This document shows positions 53,781 to 62,853 of a DNA stretch of 64,000 nucleotides, in pieces. Every line of letters begins with the position of its first letter. The first letter of the stretch is position 1. Source of the stretch: an uncultured Opitutia bacterium (lineage in GTDB: Bacteria; Verrucomicrobiota; Verrucomicrobiia; Opitutales; Opitutaceae); assembly GCA_903834135.1 (NCBI GenBank), contig CAILHZ010000006.1:1-64000 (forward strand). The letters are read 5' to 3'. The position numbers were made by a program, and so were the translations under genes. Under the pieces are notes generated by a model that made no database searches, was not told the origin of the DNA, and worked only from the letters and a program-made list of their open reading frames with translations.

Positions 53781-55313
53781 ATGTTCTTATCTCTTGATCC
53801 CTTTTTACCCGCTTTAGGGGTACCACTGTTTATCGCACTCCTGATTGGCTTAGGCCTTCCTAAGCGCTGGTCAGTTAGACTCTCCTACATCGGATTTCTA
53901 GCCCCACTTTTATCTGCCCTTCATGTATGGTGGTATTTTGCTTCTTCAAATAAAGTGTCCGGTTTTGCATTCTATAATGCATATTCTACAGGTATTGACC
54001 GTTTAGGTATTGGGCTAAAGTTCGGCGTTAATGGGCTTTCCATGCCGCTTTATGTTTTAGCAGGAATCGTTGGTTTTGCAGCTGGGCTTTATGCAATTCG
54101 CTCAGGCGCAGATCGTCTCAAACTTTACTTGATGCTTCTTTTAGTGATGCAAGCAGGTCTTATGGGTATTTTTGCATCCGTTGATATTTTTTATATCTAT
54201 TTTTTCCACGAATTAGCACTCATCCCAACCTTCATTATGGTAGGGCTTTGGGGTGGACGTGACCGCAACTATGCGGCGATGAAGATGACAATCTACTTAA
54301 CAGTAGGTGCTATGCTTTCCTTGTTTGGACTAATAGCGATCTATGTGAAAAGTGGCGTAAATAGCTTTGATTTAATTACCTTAAAACAAGCACTTGCTGA
54401 TCATCCCCTTGAGCTTATTAAGCAGCAGCACTTCCTAGGAATCTTACTTTTAGGTTTAGGTATCTTAGTTTCTCTTTGGCCGTTTCATACCTGGGCTCCA
54501 CTGGGCTACGGTGCAGCTCCAAGTTCTGCCTCCATGCTGCATGCAGGGGTACTCAAGAAATTTGGTCTTTATATGCTGATACAAGTAGTAATCCCTCTTT
54601 TACCAGAAGGCTTATCTCACTGGAGTCATCTGTTAGCTTTATTAGCACTCTTTGGAAATGTGATTGTGATTGGTTTAGTCACCATAGCTCAGCGCGATTT
54701 AAAGCAGATGATCGGTTTTAGTTCTGTTATGCATATGGGTTATGCCTTCTTAGGTATTGCAGCAGGTTCTGCACTAGGAACAGGCGGCGTAGTCATGCTT
54801 ATGGTAGCACACGGTTTATCGGTTGCTCTTTTATTCTTACTTACAGCTTCAATTCATCAAAGAACTGAAACCTACTCCTTTAATGATATGGGAGGGTTAG
54901 CGAGAAAAGCTCCTGTACTCGCTGCTTTATTTACAGCTGCAACATTTGCAAGTATTGGCCTTCCTGGATTTGCAAACTTCTGGGGTGAGCTTTCCATCTT
55001 CATTGCACTGTGGCATTGCTCAGCTTGGATGACTTGTGTTGCAATCTTAGGTGTTATTATTTCAGCAATCTACGGACTTCGCTCGGCAGCTTATGTTTTC
55101 TTTGGCGAACCAACCAATAGTTTTAAACTCGTGGATTCGCATCGTCCTGCCTCTGATATTACCTGCTCAGAAAAGATTCCTGCTTTAATCTTACTAATCG
55201 CACTTTTATTTGTCGGTTTCTATCCGGCTTCACTCACAAACGCTATTAATTCGAGTTTACCTGCCTCCGAGGTTCATTCGAGTACCCAAGCAAACGTAGC
55301 TGCAAGCCACTGA
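53781..55313 (+). CDS. nuoM: NADH-quinone oxidoreductase subunit M
   Basis: A 510-residue antiporter-like proton-pumping subunit with about 14 membrane helices. FFHELALIPTFIMVGLWGG carries the key Glu, and FHTWAPLGYGAAPSSASMLHAGVLKKFGLY is the signature with pump Lys. FSSVMHMGYAFLGIA is typical. Normal length, 6-base gaps on both sides. Confidence 0.97.
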   Translation: MFLSLDPFLPALGVPLFIALLIGLGLPKRWSVRLSYIGFLAPLLSALHVWWYFASSNKVSGFAFYNAYSTGIDRLGIGLKFGVNGLSMPLYVLAGIVGFAAGLYAIRSGADRLKLYLMLLLVMQAGLMGIFASVDIFYIYFFHELALIPTFIMVGLWGGRDRNYAAMKMTIYLTVGAMLSLFGLIAIYVKSGVNSFDLITLKQALADHPLELIKQQHFLGILLLGLGILVSLWPFHTWAPLGYGAAPSSASMLHAGVLKKFGLYMLIQVVIPLLPEGLSHWSHLLALLALFGNVIVIGLVTIAQRDLKQMIGFSSVMHMGYAFLGIAAGSALGTGGVVMLMVAHGLSVALLFLLTASIHQRTETYSFNDMGGLARKAPVLAALFTAATFASIGLPGFANFWGELSIFIALWHCSAWMTCVAILGVIISAIYGLRSAAYVFFGEPTNSFKLVDSHRPASDITCSEKIPALILLIALLFVGFYPASLTNAINSSLPASEVHSSTQANVAASH

Positions 55314-55319
55314 TCACCC

Positions 55320-56825
55320 ATGGAAATCTCGGTACTACAACACCTCGCCTCGGGAAATGTTTGGAGTTCATTATGGCCTGAGCTGTCCTTAGGCTGTCTT
55401 GCTCTAGCGCTACTCGTACTAGAAATTGTTCTCCCTAAGAAGTCGCACGACGTAATCTCACAAGTAGCGATCCTAGGTCAGATGATTATCTTAGGTTTCG
55501 TATTGTTTTGCTGTCACTCAAGTGATGCAACGACAGAAATCTTTAACGGCTTAATCACGTTAACGAAGACAAGCCACATCATGCGGGTCTTCTTCTTACT
55601 GGCTTCTATCTTTGTGTCTTTGATAGCTCGTGTAAGCCTAGCTAAACAGACCATGCCTAAAGTAGAATTCTACCACATTGTTATGGTGGTTTCTGCAGCC
55701 ATGATGCTTCTTGTAGAAAGTAGCCATTTAATCATGGCCTTTGTCGCTTTAGAAACTGTAACAATTGGTCTTTACGTATTAGTCAGCTACAGCCGTGAGA
55801 GTGCACTTACTCTTGAAGCAGGACTTAAGTATTTAGTCATGGGAGCTCTTAGCTCTTCACTCTTACTGTTTGGTATTGTTCTTTTATACGGCGTATCGGG
55901 TAACCCACTTTTAGCAGGCCACACGCTATCTGGAATGCATTATCAAGATTTAGGAAATTTCCTAAATTTAAATCCCCATAACTTCTTAGCCAGTGTCGGT
56001 ATTATCTTAGTGATCGCAGGTGTTGCTTTCAAAATGGGTGCTTTCCCATTTCAGATCTGGGTACCTGACGTGTATCAAGGAGCTCCGACTCCAACGACTG
56101 CTTTCTTAGCGGTTGCTTCTAAAGCAGCAGGCTTTGGTTTGCTCCTTAGTTTATTTCACACTGTTTTACTATCCTACAGCTGGCTTGTAATCCCTGTCTT
56201 AAGTTTCATGGCAGGAGCTACTATCTTGTTTGGTAATTTTGCAGCTCTAACTCAGACTAATGTTAAGCGCTTAATTGGTTTATCCGGTGTATCGCATGCA
56301 GGCTTCTTACTCTTAGGTGTAGTTGCTTCTGCAACCATTCCTATGGCACTAGGCGCTGTTTATTTTTATCTCTTCTCTTATCTCTTAGCATCGTTTCTTG
56401 TTTTCTGTGTTATGGCGCATGTCGCACCTGCTGAAGATGCTAATCAAGAACTCTCTCATTATGTAGGTCTTGCACGGGATAATCCTTTCTTAGGTGCAAT
56501 CTTAGCTATCGGACTTGGTTCCTTAGCTGGCATTCCTCCTTTAGCAGGCTTTATGGGTAAATTCTTTGTCTTCTTAGCAGCCTATCAGGCTAAGATGTAC
56601 TCGCTACTCTTTGTCGCAATTATCGGTGTAGTCGTTTCGATTTATTATTACTTTGGTTGGATTAAAGCTGCATTTTTTGAATCTTCAGAACAAGACGCTG
56701 GTGCAGCAAGACCTGCACGTACTGAAGTCTGCTGGTGTAACCGCTTAATCTTTACTTTAGTAGCACTTGCTACTCTTGGCCTTGGATTCTACCAGGGAGC
56801 ATTAGGTCAGTGGCTTAACTGGTAA
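55320..56825 (+). CDS. nuoN: NADH-quinone oxidoreductase subunit N
   Basis: A 501-residue antiporter-like proton-pumping subunit, last gene of the operon. FVALETVTIGLYVLVSYSRES has the Glu; FKMGAFPFQIWVPDVYQGAPTPTTAFLAVASKAAGF is the signature with pump Lys; GLSGVSHAGFLLLGV follows. No clear + strand terminator follows the stop; a 19-base palindrome lies 29 bases beyond. Confidence 0.97.
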   Translation: MEISVLQHLASGNVWSSLWPELSLGCLALALLVLEIVLPKKSHDVISQVAILGQMIILGFVLFCCHSSDATTEIFNGLITLTKTSHIMRVFFLLASIFVSLIARVSLAKQTMPKVEFYHIVMVVSAAMMLLVESSHLIMAFVALETVTIGLYVLVSYSRESALTLEAGLKYLVMGALSSSLLLFGIVLLYGVSGNPLLAGHTLSGMHYQDLGNFLNLNPHNFLASVGIILVIAGVAFKMGAFPFQIWVPDVYQGAPTPTTAFLAVASKAAGFGLLLSLFHTVLLSYSWLVIPVLSFMAGATILFGNFAALTQTNVKRLIGLSGVSHAGFLLLGVVASATIPMALGAVYFYLFSYLLASFLVFCVMAHVAPAEDANQELSHYVGLARDNPFLGAILAIGLGSLAGIPPLAGFMGKFFVFLAAYQAKMYSLLFVAIIGVVVSIYYYFGWIKAAFFESSEQDAGAARPARTEVCWCNRLIFTLVALATLGLGFYQGALGQWLNW

Positions 56826-56854
56826 AATAAACGAACAGGCAGTTGTTTCATAGT

Positions 56855-56873
56855 GTGAATAATCATTATTCAC
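56855..56873. repeat. 19-base palindrome after nuoN
   Basis: GTGAATAAT and ATTATTCAC (9 bp each, 1-base centre C) form a perfect inverted repeat in the gap between nuoN and the convergent YXWGXW gene. The centre resembles half of a Fur box (ATAATCATTAT), but with two convergent genes there is no promoter to control, so a transcript-end stem-loop is more likely. No T-run follows. Confidence 0.4.
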
Positions 56874-56934
56874 CTCCTGAATAGTTAAGCTTTCTGGGGA
56901 GTTGTTTGCATCTGTTTATTAAGCTTATGCAGAC

Positions 56935-56961
56935 AAAAAAGACCTGCTTTTTGAGCAGGTC
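56935..56961 (-). terminator. terminator of the YXWGXW-protein gene
   Basis: Arms GACCTGCT (56941-56948) and AGCAGGTC (56954-56961) with loop TTTTG. Reading the - strand, the hairpin is followed by six T (AAAAAA at 56935-56940 on the + strand). It lies 33 bases after the stop of the - strand gene. Confidence 0.8.
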
Positions 56962-56993
56962 GTTGACAGACGAAATATGCTTATTTAAGCCTA

Positions 56994-57653
56994 TTATTTC
57001 CAATAGCCCTCAATCCAAACGTGTCCACGGCCACGATTTTCCCAATGGCCCTGCATCCACTGTGCTCCTTCATGAAAATGCGGGTGACGGCGCCATTCAC
57101 CAGACATCCATATCCAAACACCTTGCCATGCCCAGTGACCACCTACCCAAAAGAAATCATGTCCAGGGCTTCGACCTGGATCCTCAATGATTAACTCTGG
57201 CACCGGCTGTTCTATGATTGTTGTAGCTTTAGGACTATAACCAGGCTCTGGGGCTTGTTGAACTATAACAGAGCTAGGAGGTTGTGTAGCAGGTGTTGCC
57301 ATCTGGATTGCAGCGCCATGAGGAGGACTAGGAACTATCCACTGGTCTTCAATCCAAACCCAGCCCGGACCTTCCTGCTGCCAGTGCCCTGGAATGTACA
57401 TATAGCCAGGTCTACGGTCCCAGTGGCCACGCATCCATTCCCAGCGACCATGATGATGGTTCCAGTGCCCTTGAATCCATACGAAATCTGGACCAGGAGC
57501 TCTTTCATGGCGTTCCATACGCGGCGCAGGAGGAGTCTCTTGAAGATAGATACGCGCGCCTCCAACATTTACTCCAACAGAGATATCCGCTGCATGGATA
57601 ACAAAGGGTGCTGCTATAAATAGGCTTAAAGTAACAAGGTTTCTAGGTTTCAT
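56994..57653 (-). CDS. secreted YXWGXW-repeat protein
   Basis: A 219-residue protein with a signal peptide (residues 1-21, ending VIHA). The mature part is built from repeats of aromatic-His-rich type: FVWIQGHWNHHHGRWEWM, MRGHWDRRPGYMYIPGHW, GWVWIEDQW, FFWVGGHWAWQGVWIWMSG and MQGHWENRGRGHVWIEGYW. About eight repeats fall in two clusters, separated by a Pro-rich linker (about 100-150). The YXWGXW family is common in Verrucomicrobia and Planctomycetes and is presumably periplasmic or surface exposed. Function unknown; the His/Trp richness suggests metal or glycan binding. Confidence 0.88.
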   Translation of the reverse strand: MKPRNLVTLSLFIAAPFVIHAADISVGVNVGGARIYLQETPPAPRMERHERAPGPDFVWIQGHWNHHHGRWEWMRGHWDRRPGYMYIPGHWQQEGPGWVWIEDQWIVPSPPHGAAIQMATPATQPPSSVIVQQAPEPGYSPKATTIIEQPVPELIIEDPGRSPGHDFFWVGGHWAWQGVWIWMSGEWRRHPHFHEGAQWMQGHWENRGRGHVWIEGYWK

Positions 57654-57806
57654 GAGTATGACGCTAAAAGTTAAGATATGAGTAAAAGACAGTTGAAAGT
57701 GTAGTTTTGTGACGTTAGTTTAACTAGACCCTTAAAAGAAGCTTAGGTTTCACACCCTTTTTGGGTTGCTCATAGAAATTGATACTATGGTTTTAACGTA
57801 AGCCTA

Positions 57807-59153
57807 ATGAAAGTAACCGGTCTAGCCCTAGTTCCACCACCTACAGCTTCGGATGCACCCAAAGTTACTCCTGAACTGTTGGCTTCTGTCTTGGCGCGCT
57901 ATTCCCGCAGTAATGAGGGCCTAAGCTCTATCTTATCGAAGGTTGATATCGATAATCCTGATGAATCAATCGATCGTATTTTAAAATTTGTGGATTATGG
58001 GCATGCCTCGATCGGTGGCTTAACTGGAGGTATAGCAGTTGCCATTGATGGAATATCAATGTGGCTTGCTTACAAAATCTTCGAATTTTCGCAGATGGCA
58101 GATGGTCAGGAATCCAGCACCCGTTACATCACGATGGATTCCAGTAATATTCCTACGCCTGAAGAAATAGGTATCCCTGAGGATTTAATTCCGCAGTGGA
58201 ATGATGTCATGCAAAAATCATTTGCTGCCTATAACGAAGAATTTACACGCCTTGATGCATTAGCAGTGGCTGAACCGCACCGCGTTCGCTTACCTGCAGA
58301 TGCAAAGCCTGCAGTAGTCACTCGTCTTCGTAAAAATTATGCTCTCGACCGAGCGCGCTATTTTATCCCGCTTGCAACTAAGACAAGTATGGGACTTGTG
58401 CAGTCCTCTCGTATGTGGGCTGTGACTTTAAAGCAGCTTGATGCTCTGCATCAGCCTGAAGCAAAAAAAGCTGCAGATTTAATTCGTGCAGAATTAATAA
58501 AACAATCTCCTAGGCTTTTAAGGCACAGTACGGCTGATGTTTCCTATAAAGAACAAGCTAATCAGGAATTAGCGACGAGTATTGCTTTAGGTAAAAAGCG
58601 TCTCTCAAGTGCAGCTTTGGAGGATCTTGTGTGGGTGAGTGTTGACCGTTCTTCTCCTCCTTGGTTACTCGAGGATCAAGCCGTTGCAGAATCACTTAAG
58701 CACCGTATAAACCGCTATGGCCAACAGGGTACTGCGACACGGCGTATGCGTGTTGCCTTTGCCTGGAATAATATGGCAATTGCAGAATTACGTGACTTAA
58801 ACCGTCACAGAACAGGCAATCGTTATTGTCCACTGATTCAGGCAGGCTTTTATCTGCCACAAGAAATCAATCGCAGTCAGCATGTAGGACTTCTTAAAGA
58901 GCAGTTAGAATTAACACGCGCTTTACTTGAAAGAGCATCTCCTAGTTACGTGTATTCGCTACTCTTAGGAGCACAAACGCCGTTCGAGCATAGTACCCAC
59001 GCAGACAAATTTATTTACGAAGCAGAACTTCGTACAGGGATGGGTGCGCACTACCGGTACGCTGAGCACTTAAGCGCCGCTCTAAACGCATTCTTCGACA
59101 AAGTCCCTGAAGCTAAGAAGTGGGTTGTTGAAGGAACCGCGGAACCAGAATAA
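57807..59153 (+). CDS. thyX: double-domain ThyX-type FAD-dependent thymidylate synthase
   Basis: A 448-residue protein made of two ThyX-like halves (about 1-245 and 250-448), twice the normal ThyX length. ThyX makes dTMP from dUMP with FAD. Half 1 has HASIGG, FEF at residues 92-94 where RHR is expected, and an intact QESSTRY at 101-107 matching the ELSGRY-type dUMP motif. Half 2 has intact RHR at 333-335 (LRDLNRHRTGNRY) but LIQAGFY in place of the second motif, and keeps TPFEH and ELRTGMGAHYR. The halves thus complement each other. It is a single gene; a terminator follows. Activity is inferred. Confidence 0.82.
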   Translation: MKVTGLALVPPPTASDAPKVTPELLASVLARYSRSNEGLSSILSKVDIDNPDESIDRILKFVDYGHASIGGLTGGIAVAIDGISMWLAYKIFEFSQMADGQESSTRYITMDSSNIPTPEEIGIPEDLIPQWNDVMQKSFAAYNEEFTRLDALAVAEPHRVRLPADAKPAVVTRLRKNYALDRARYFIPLATKTSMGLVQSSRMWAVTLKQLDALHQPEAKKAADLIRAELIKQSPRLLRHSTADVSYKEQANQELATSIALGKKRLSSAALEDLVWVSVDRSSPPWLLEDQAVAESLKHRINRYGQQGTATRRMRVAFAWNNMAIAELRDLNRHRTGNRYCPLIQAGFYLPQEINRSQHVGLLKEQLELTRALLERASPSYVYSLLLGAQTPFEHSTHADKFIYEAELRTGMGAHYRYAEHLSAALNAFFDKVPEAKKWVVEGTAEPE

Positions 59154-59164
59154 AATTAAAGTTA

Positions 59165-59193
59165 AAGACGCTTTAGAATGAGCGTCTTAGTTT
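59165..59193. terminator. hairpin terminator between thyX and the small coiled-coil gene
   Basis: Arms AAGACGCT (59165-59172) and AGCGTCTT (59181-59188) with loop TTAGAATG-type spacer, followed by a T-rich stretch on the + strand. It lies 12 bases after the thyX stop and overlaps the last codons of the convergent small gene, whose stop is at 59173-59175. Confidence 0.75.
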
Positions 59194-59457
59194 TTCTTTT
59201 TCGTCTTCACGTTCTTCTTCAAGGCGTGAATTTTCACTCGATTTTTGTTTCAGAATTTTCTGATACTCTTCAGCGTTACGCTCGATTAAGGCTTTGTTTA
59301 GCTGTTCATCTAAGAAGATGTTTCGTTCTGCTATCTTACTGTGATAGTTCTTATCAATCCCCAAGAGCCGCTTCTTCTGTTCTGGAGTCACTTTTTTACC
59401 TGCATCGGGATCCGATTTAGCAAGGCGTTCCATCGCAAGTTCGTAAGCGCTTTTCAT
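59173..59457 (-). CDS. small charged coiled-coil hypothetical protein
   Basis: A 94-residue protein I cannot assign. It is highly charged and predicted to be mostly helical: MKSAYELAMERLAKSDPDAG, then a Lys/Glu/Arg-rich stretch ending ENSRLEEEREDEKEKLRRSF, which looks like a coiled coil. No signal or membrane segment. ATG start at 59457, normal codon use. Convergent with thyX, sharing the hairpin at its 3' end. Similar small charged proteins occur in Verrucomicrobia, but I cannot name a function. Confidence 0.65.
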   Translation of the reverse strand: MKSAYELAMERLAKSDPDAGKKVTPEQKKRLLGIDKNYHSKIAERNIFLDEQLNKALIERNAEEYQKILKQKSSENSRLEEEREDEKEKLRRSF

Positions 59458-59792
59458 GACTTAAGAATCTTAAAGAAGGTTCTTTTTTTAACAAGGATTA
59501 CTCACTGAAGGCGTACCTGCTAGGTAACTTATTGGAAGTGTAGTTAGTCTTAAACTCAGCCTAATTTTAGTATAAATTATACTTTTTTAGGAATATTCGC
59601 TTATATAAATACTTGGTGTATATGGAATTAAAATTATTTCGTAAAATGAACAGCAGATGATGTATTTTAGAACATGTACTGTAGGAATTTACATAATAAC
59701 TCACATGTGGGCAATTCCTGTGTCGAATCTGTGGGTAATGAAACGCGGTATAACAAGTTTCAATTCTTAGATTTATAGCTTACTTTAAACAT
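59458..59792. other. AT-rich intergenic region between the coiled-coil gene and rarA
   Basis: About 335 bases with no open frame of note. It must hold the divergent promoters of the small gene and rarA. AT-rich stretches near 59570-59640 (around TATAAATTATACT) could be -10 or UP elements, but no convincing promoter or RNA gene is recognised. Confidence 0.5.
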
Positions 59793-61154
59793 ATGGCTGA
59801 TGAACATGATCTCTTTGGAGCAGATGAAGTAAGGCAGATGCATACTTCAGCTAAAGAGCATGCCTTAAACGATTCAGCAGATAAGCCTTTAGCAGCTCGG
59901 ATGCGTCCTAGGTCACTTAAGGAAGTGGTGGGCCAAGATCATATCTTAAAAGCAGATTCACTTCTTCCGCGCTTAGTAGCACAAAACAATTTTGGTTCAC
60001 TTATTTTTTACGGACCTCCGGGTTGTGGAAAAACAAGTATCGCAGAAGCGATTGCTAAAGAAACAAAGAGTAGGTTTGTGCGCATTAATGCAGTCATGTC
60101 CAATGTCGCAGAGCTGCGTGAGATTTTATCTACTGCACGTAAATTAAAATCAGCTCAATCTAAGACGCTTCTTTTTATTGATGAACTGCACCGCTTTAAT
60201 AAATCACAGCAGGATTTATTACTCCCCGATATTGAAGAGGGTAATTTGCGTTTAATTGGAGCAACAACGCACAATCCTGGTTTCTATGTTATTCCTCCAC
60301 TTTTATCACGGAGTCATTTATTTAGACTAGAGCCCATAGCAGCTCATGTGATTGCACAGGTTCTAGCTGAAGCCTTAACCGATAAAGAGCGTGGCCTAGG
60401 TAATAAAGGTATTACTGCAGAATTAAGTCTTTTAACAGATCTAGCTAATCTGTGTGACGGCGATATGAGGCGTGCGCTTAATGCCTTAGAAGTGCTTATT
60501 TTAAGTGCGAGTGGTAAAACAGAAATAACGAGTACCGATTTAGACATTTTTGCCCGCGAAAGACGTATTCGGTATGATGATGAAGATGAGCACTACGACA
60601 CAATTTCAGCTTTTATAAAAAGTTGTAGAGGTGGAGATCCAGATAGCGCTTTATACTGGTTAGCCAAGATGCTTGAAGGGGGAGAAGATCCCCGCTTTAT
60701 CGCACGGCGTTTAGTGATCCTAGCCAGTGAGGATATTGGACTAGCTGATCCTCATGCCTTACCCCTTGCAGTAGCAGCTCATCATGCTTGCGACTTTATT
60801 GGTCTACCAGAAGCAGAACTTACTCTTGCTCATGCAACTCTCTACATTGCTTCAGCTCCAAAGAGTAATTCAGCAACACTCGCTCTTGCTGCTGCTCACC
60901 AGGCTATTCAGGCAGCGCCTGTTCAAACCGTGCCTCTTTATTTAAAAGACAAAGGAGGGCTCGCTAATAAGCGCTTAGGTCAGAGTAAGGACTATGTCTA
61001 CTCGCATGACTTCCCAGAGGGTATATCTCCACAAGATTACCTTCAAAAACCCCTTAAACTCTACACGCCAAAATTAAACGGATCTGAGAAAGCTATTGCT
61101 GAGAGACTCGAGCATTGGAAAGTACTTAAATCAAAGCTTAAAGGCTCCATTTGA
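59793..61154 (+). CDS. rarA: replication-associated recombination protein A (RarA/MgsA) AAA+ ATPase
   Basis: A 453-residue clamp-loader-like ATPase acting at stalled replication forks. Walker A GPPGCGKTS starts at residue 74, Walker B is LLFIDELHRF with Asp130-Glu131, sensor 1 is LIGATTHNPGF, and the arginine-finger region is PLLSRSHLFRL. The MgsA tetramerisation C-terminal domain (about 260-450) includes SAFIKSCRGGDPDSALYWLAKMLEGGEDPRFIARRL, the family signature. Normal length. It precedes ribB by 31 bases, same strand. Confidence 0.96.
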   Translation: MADEHDLFGADEVRQMHTSAKEHALNDSADKPLAARMRPRSLKEVVGQDHILKADSLLPRLVAQNNFGSLIFYGPPGCGKTSIAEAIAKETKSRFVRINAVMSNVAELREILSTARKLKSAQSKTLLFIDELHRFNKSQQDLLLPDIEEGNLRLIGATTHNPGFYVIPPLLSRSHLFRLEPIAAHVIAQVLAEALTDKERGLGNKGITAELSLLTDLANLCDGDMRRALNALEVLILSASGKTEITSTDLDIFARERRIRYDDEDEHYDTISAFIKSCRGGDPDSALYWLAKMLEGGEDPRFIARRLVILASEDIGLADPHALPLAVAAHHACDFIGLPEAELTLAHATLYIASAPKSNSATLALAAAHQAIQAAPVQTVPLYLKDKGGLANKRLGQSKDYVYSHDFPEGISPQDYLQKPLKLYTPKLNGSEKAIAERLEHWKVLKSKLKGSI

Positions 61155-61185
61155 CATTCCTGTCTTAAAAAAGAGACTTTTAGCT

Positions 61186-62286
61186 ATGTCTGACGCAGTT
61201 CACTTCAGTACCGTTGAAGAGGCGATAGCCGATATCGCTTTGGGTAAACTTGTTATCGTGACAGATGACGAGAATAGGGAGAATGAAGGGGACTTGATTA
61301 TGGCGGCTTCCAAGGTAACGCCACAAACAGTCAACATGATGATTCGCTACGGCAGTGGAATTGTTTGTGTGCCTACTATAGAATCCGAACTTCAGCGCCT
61401 TAATTTAGGACCCATGGTTGCGCGTAATAGAGAAGTTCAAAGAACTGACTTCACAGTCAGTGTTGACGCAGCTTCAGGAATTTCTACAGGCATTAGTGCG
61501 CAAGATAGAGCGCACACAATTAAGATTTTATCTAATCCAAATTCAAAACCTGAAGAGTTAGTTCAACCAGGTCATGTATTTCCGCTACGTGCAAAGCCAG
61601 GTGGTGTTTTAGAAAGAGCAGGTCATACAGAAGCGGCAGTTGATCTCGCTCGTCTTGCATCTCTTCACCCCAGTGGTGTCATTTGTGAATTAGTAAATGA
61701 TGATGGAACCGTACAACGACTTCCTCAACTTGTAGAATTTGGAAAAAAATTTGATCTAAAGTTAATTTCGATAGCTCAATTAATTGAATATAGAGCAAAG
61801 AGGGACCGCTTAGTTGAACACGTTACAACAGGTCCATTTGAATCTTCCTTTGGTACGTTTGATCTGCATGTCTTTAAAAGTCTTGTCGATAATCGCCATC
61901 ACATTGCGTTAACCAAGGGGAAGCTAACCGGTGAGCCCACCTTAGTGCGTGTACACAGCGGGAATTTATTAGGGGATGTTTTTAGGATGGAAGGTCACGA
62001 TACGCAGAGTTCCCTTACGGGCTCTTTAGCGGTGATTGCTGAAGCAGGTAATGGGGCTGTTTTATACATGGAGCACGCGCCAAGTGGAGCTGACGTCTTA
62101 GCTCAAATGATCGCTAAACCCGGTGAAGCACCACCCCCTATGAACTTCAGGGACTACGGTATTGGAGCTCAAATCTTAGTGGCTTTGGGCTTAAGGAAGA
62201 TACGTTTACTCTCCAATAGTACCCGAAAAGTCGTTGCTTTAGACGGTTACGGCCTAGAAATTGTTGAGCAAGTGCCTGTTAAGTAA
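61186..62286 (+). CDS. ribB: 3,4-dihydroxy-2-butanone 4-phosphate synthase with non-catalytic GTP-cyclohydrolase-II-like domain
   Basis: 366 residues; start ATG 61186. Residues 1-215 are an intact RibB domain that makes the four-carbon unit of riboflavin from ribulose 5-phosphate: DDENRENEGDL starts at residue 27, with FTVSVDAASGISTGISAQDR and HTEAAVDLARL following. Residues about 220-366 look like GTP cyclohydrolase II (RibA) but lack its zinc cysteines: RVHSGNLLGDVFRMEGHDT (255-273) stands where active enzymes have SECxxGDxxxxxRCDCG, and EHAPSG replaces the catalytic EGR loop. It is a RibBX-like protein. RibA activity must come from another gene. Followed by ribH. Confidence 0.92.
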   Translation: MSDAVHFSTVEEAIADIALGKLVIVTDDENRENEGDLIMAASKVTPQTVNMMIRYGSGIVCVPTIESELQRLNLGPMVARNREVQRTDFTVSVDAASGISTGISAQDRAHTIKILSNPNSKPEELVQPGHVFPLRAKPGGVLERAGHTEAAVDLARLASLHPSGVICELVNDDGTVQRLPQLVEFGKKFDLKLISIAQLIEYRAKRDRLVEHVTTGPFESSFGTFDLHVFKSLVDNRHHIALTKGKLTGEPTLVRVHSGNLLGDVFRMEGHDTQSSLTGSLAVIAEAGNGAVLYMEHAPSGADVLAQMIAKPGEAPPPMNFRDYGIGAQILVALGLRKIRLLSNSTRKVVALDGYGLEIVEQVPVK

Positions 62287-62379
62287 CAATTTATGTGTCT
62301 TTTCGAATTGTTTTGCGACTTCTCCTAAGAACGTTGGACTGATTTATTCCACTGTTCTTCACCACTTTTAAGTAACGCT

Positions 62380-62853
62380 ATGAGCCTCTCAGTACCGCAA
62401 TTACCTGCGATTTCCGGGACCACATTCAAGGTCGGCATTGCTGCTGCGTGTTATAACGAGCGGCTTGTAGGTGCATTACTTGAGCAAACGGTAACCCTTT
62501 TAAAAAAGCAGGGCGTGAAGGCTAAAGCAATTGAGGTCATTAGAGTGCCTGGTTCAAATGAATTACCCGTTGCTGTAAAACTCTTAGGTAAGAAACAAAA
62601 GCCTGACGTCTTAATTGCACTAGGTGTTATAATTCGAGGTGATACCATTCACTATGAATTAATTTCTGAAGCTGCCACAAATGGTTTAATGCACGTAGCC
62701 CTAGATCTTAATATTCCAGTTATTAATGGAATAGTCGTAGCTGAAAAACAATCGCAAGCCGTTGAGAGGTGCACAGGTAAAATAAATCGTGGTGCGGAAT
62801 TTGCTTTCGCAGCACTGCACATGGCTAATCTTAAAAAACAACTTTCCAAATGA
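62380..62853 (+). CDS. ribH: 6,7-dimethyl-8-ribityllumazine synthase
   Basis: A 157-residue enzyme making lumazine from the RibB product and the pyrimidine precursor, the penultimate riboflavin step. IAACYNERLVGALLEQ, VIRVPGSNELPVAVKLL and the catalytic-site stretch IALGVIIRGDTIHYELISEAATNGLMHVA, with the His, are canonical. NRGAEFAFAALHMANL is the family end. Start ATG 62380, 93 bases after ribB. It overlaps nusB by 4 bases (ATGA). Confidence 0.96.
   Translation: MSLSVPQLPAISGTTFKVGIAAACYNERLVGALLEQTVTLLKKQGVKAKAIEVIRVPGSNELPVAVKLLGKKQKPDVLIALGVIIRGDTIHYELISEAATNGLMHVALDLNIPVINGIVVAEKQSQAVERCTGKINRGAEFAFAALHMANLKKQLSK

Noticed and set aside
56855-56873. Fur-box operator
   Set aside because: The centre resembles a Fur half site, but it lies between two convergent genes with no promoter to regulate.
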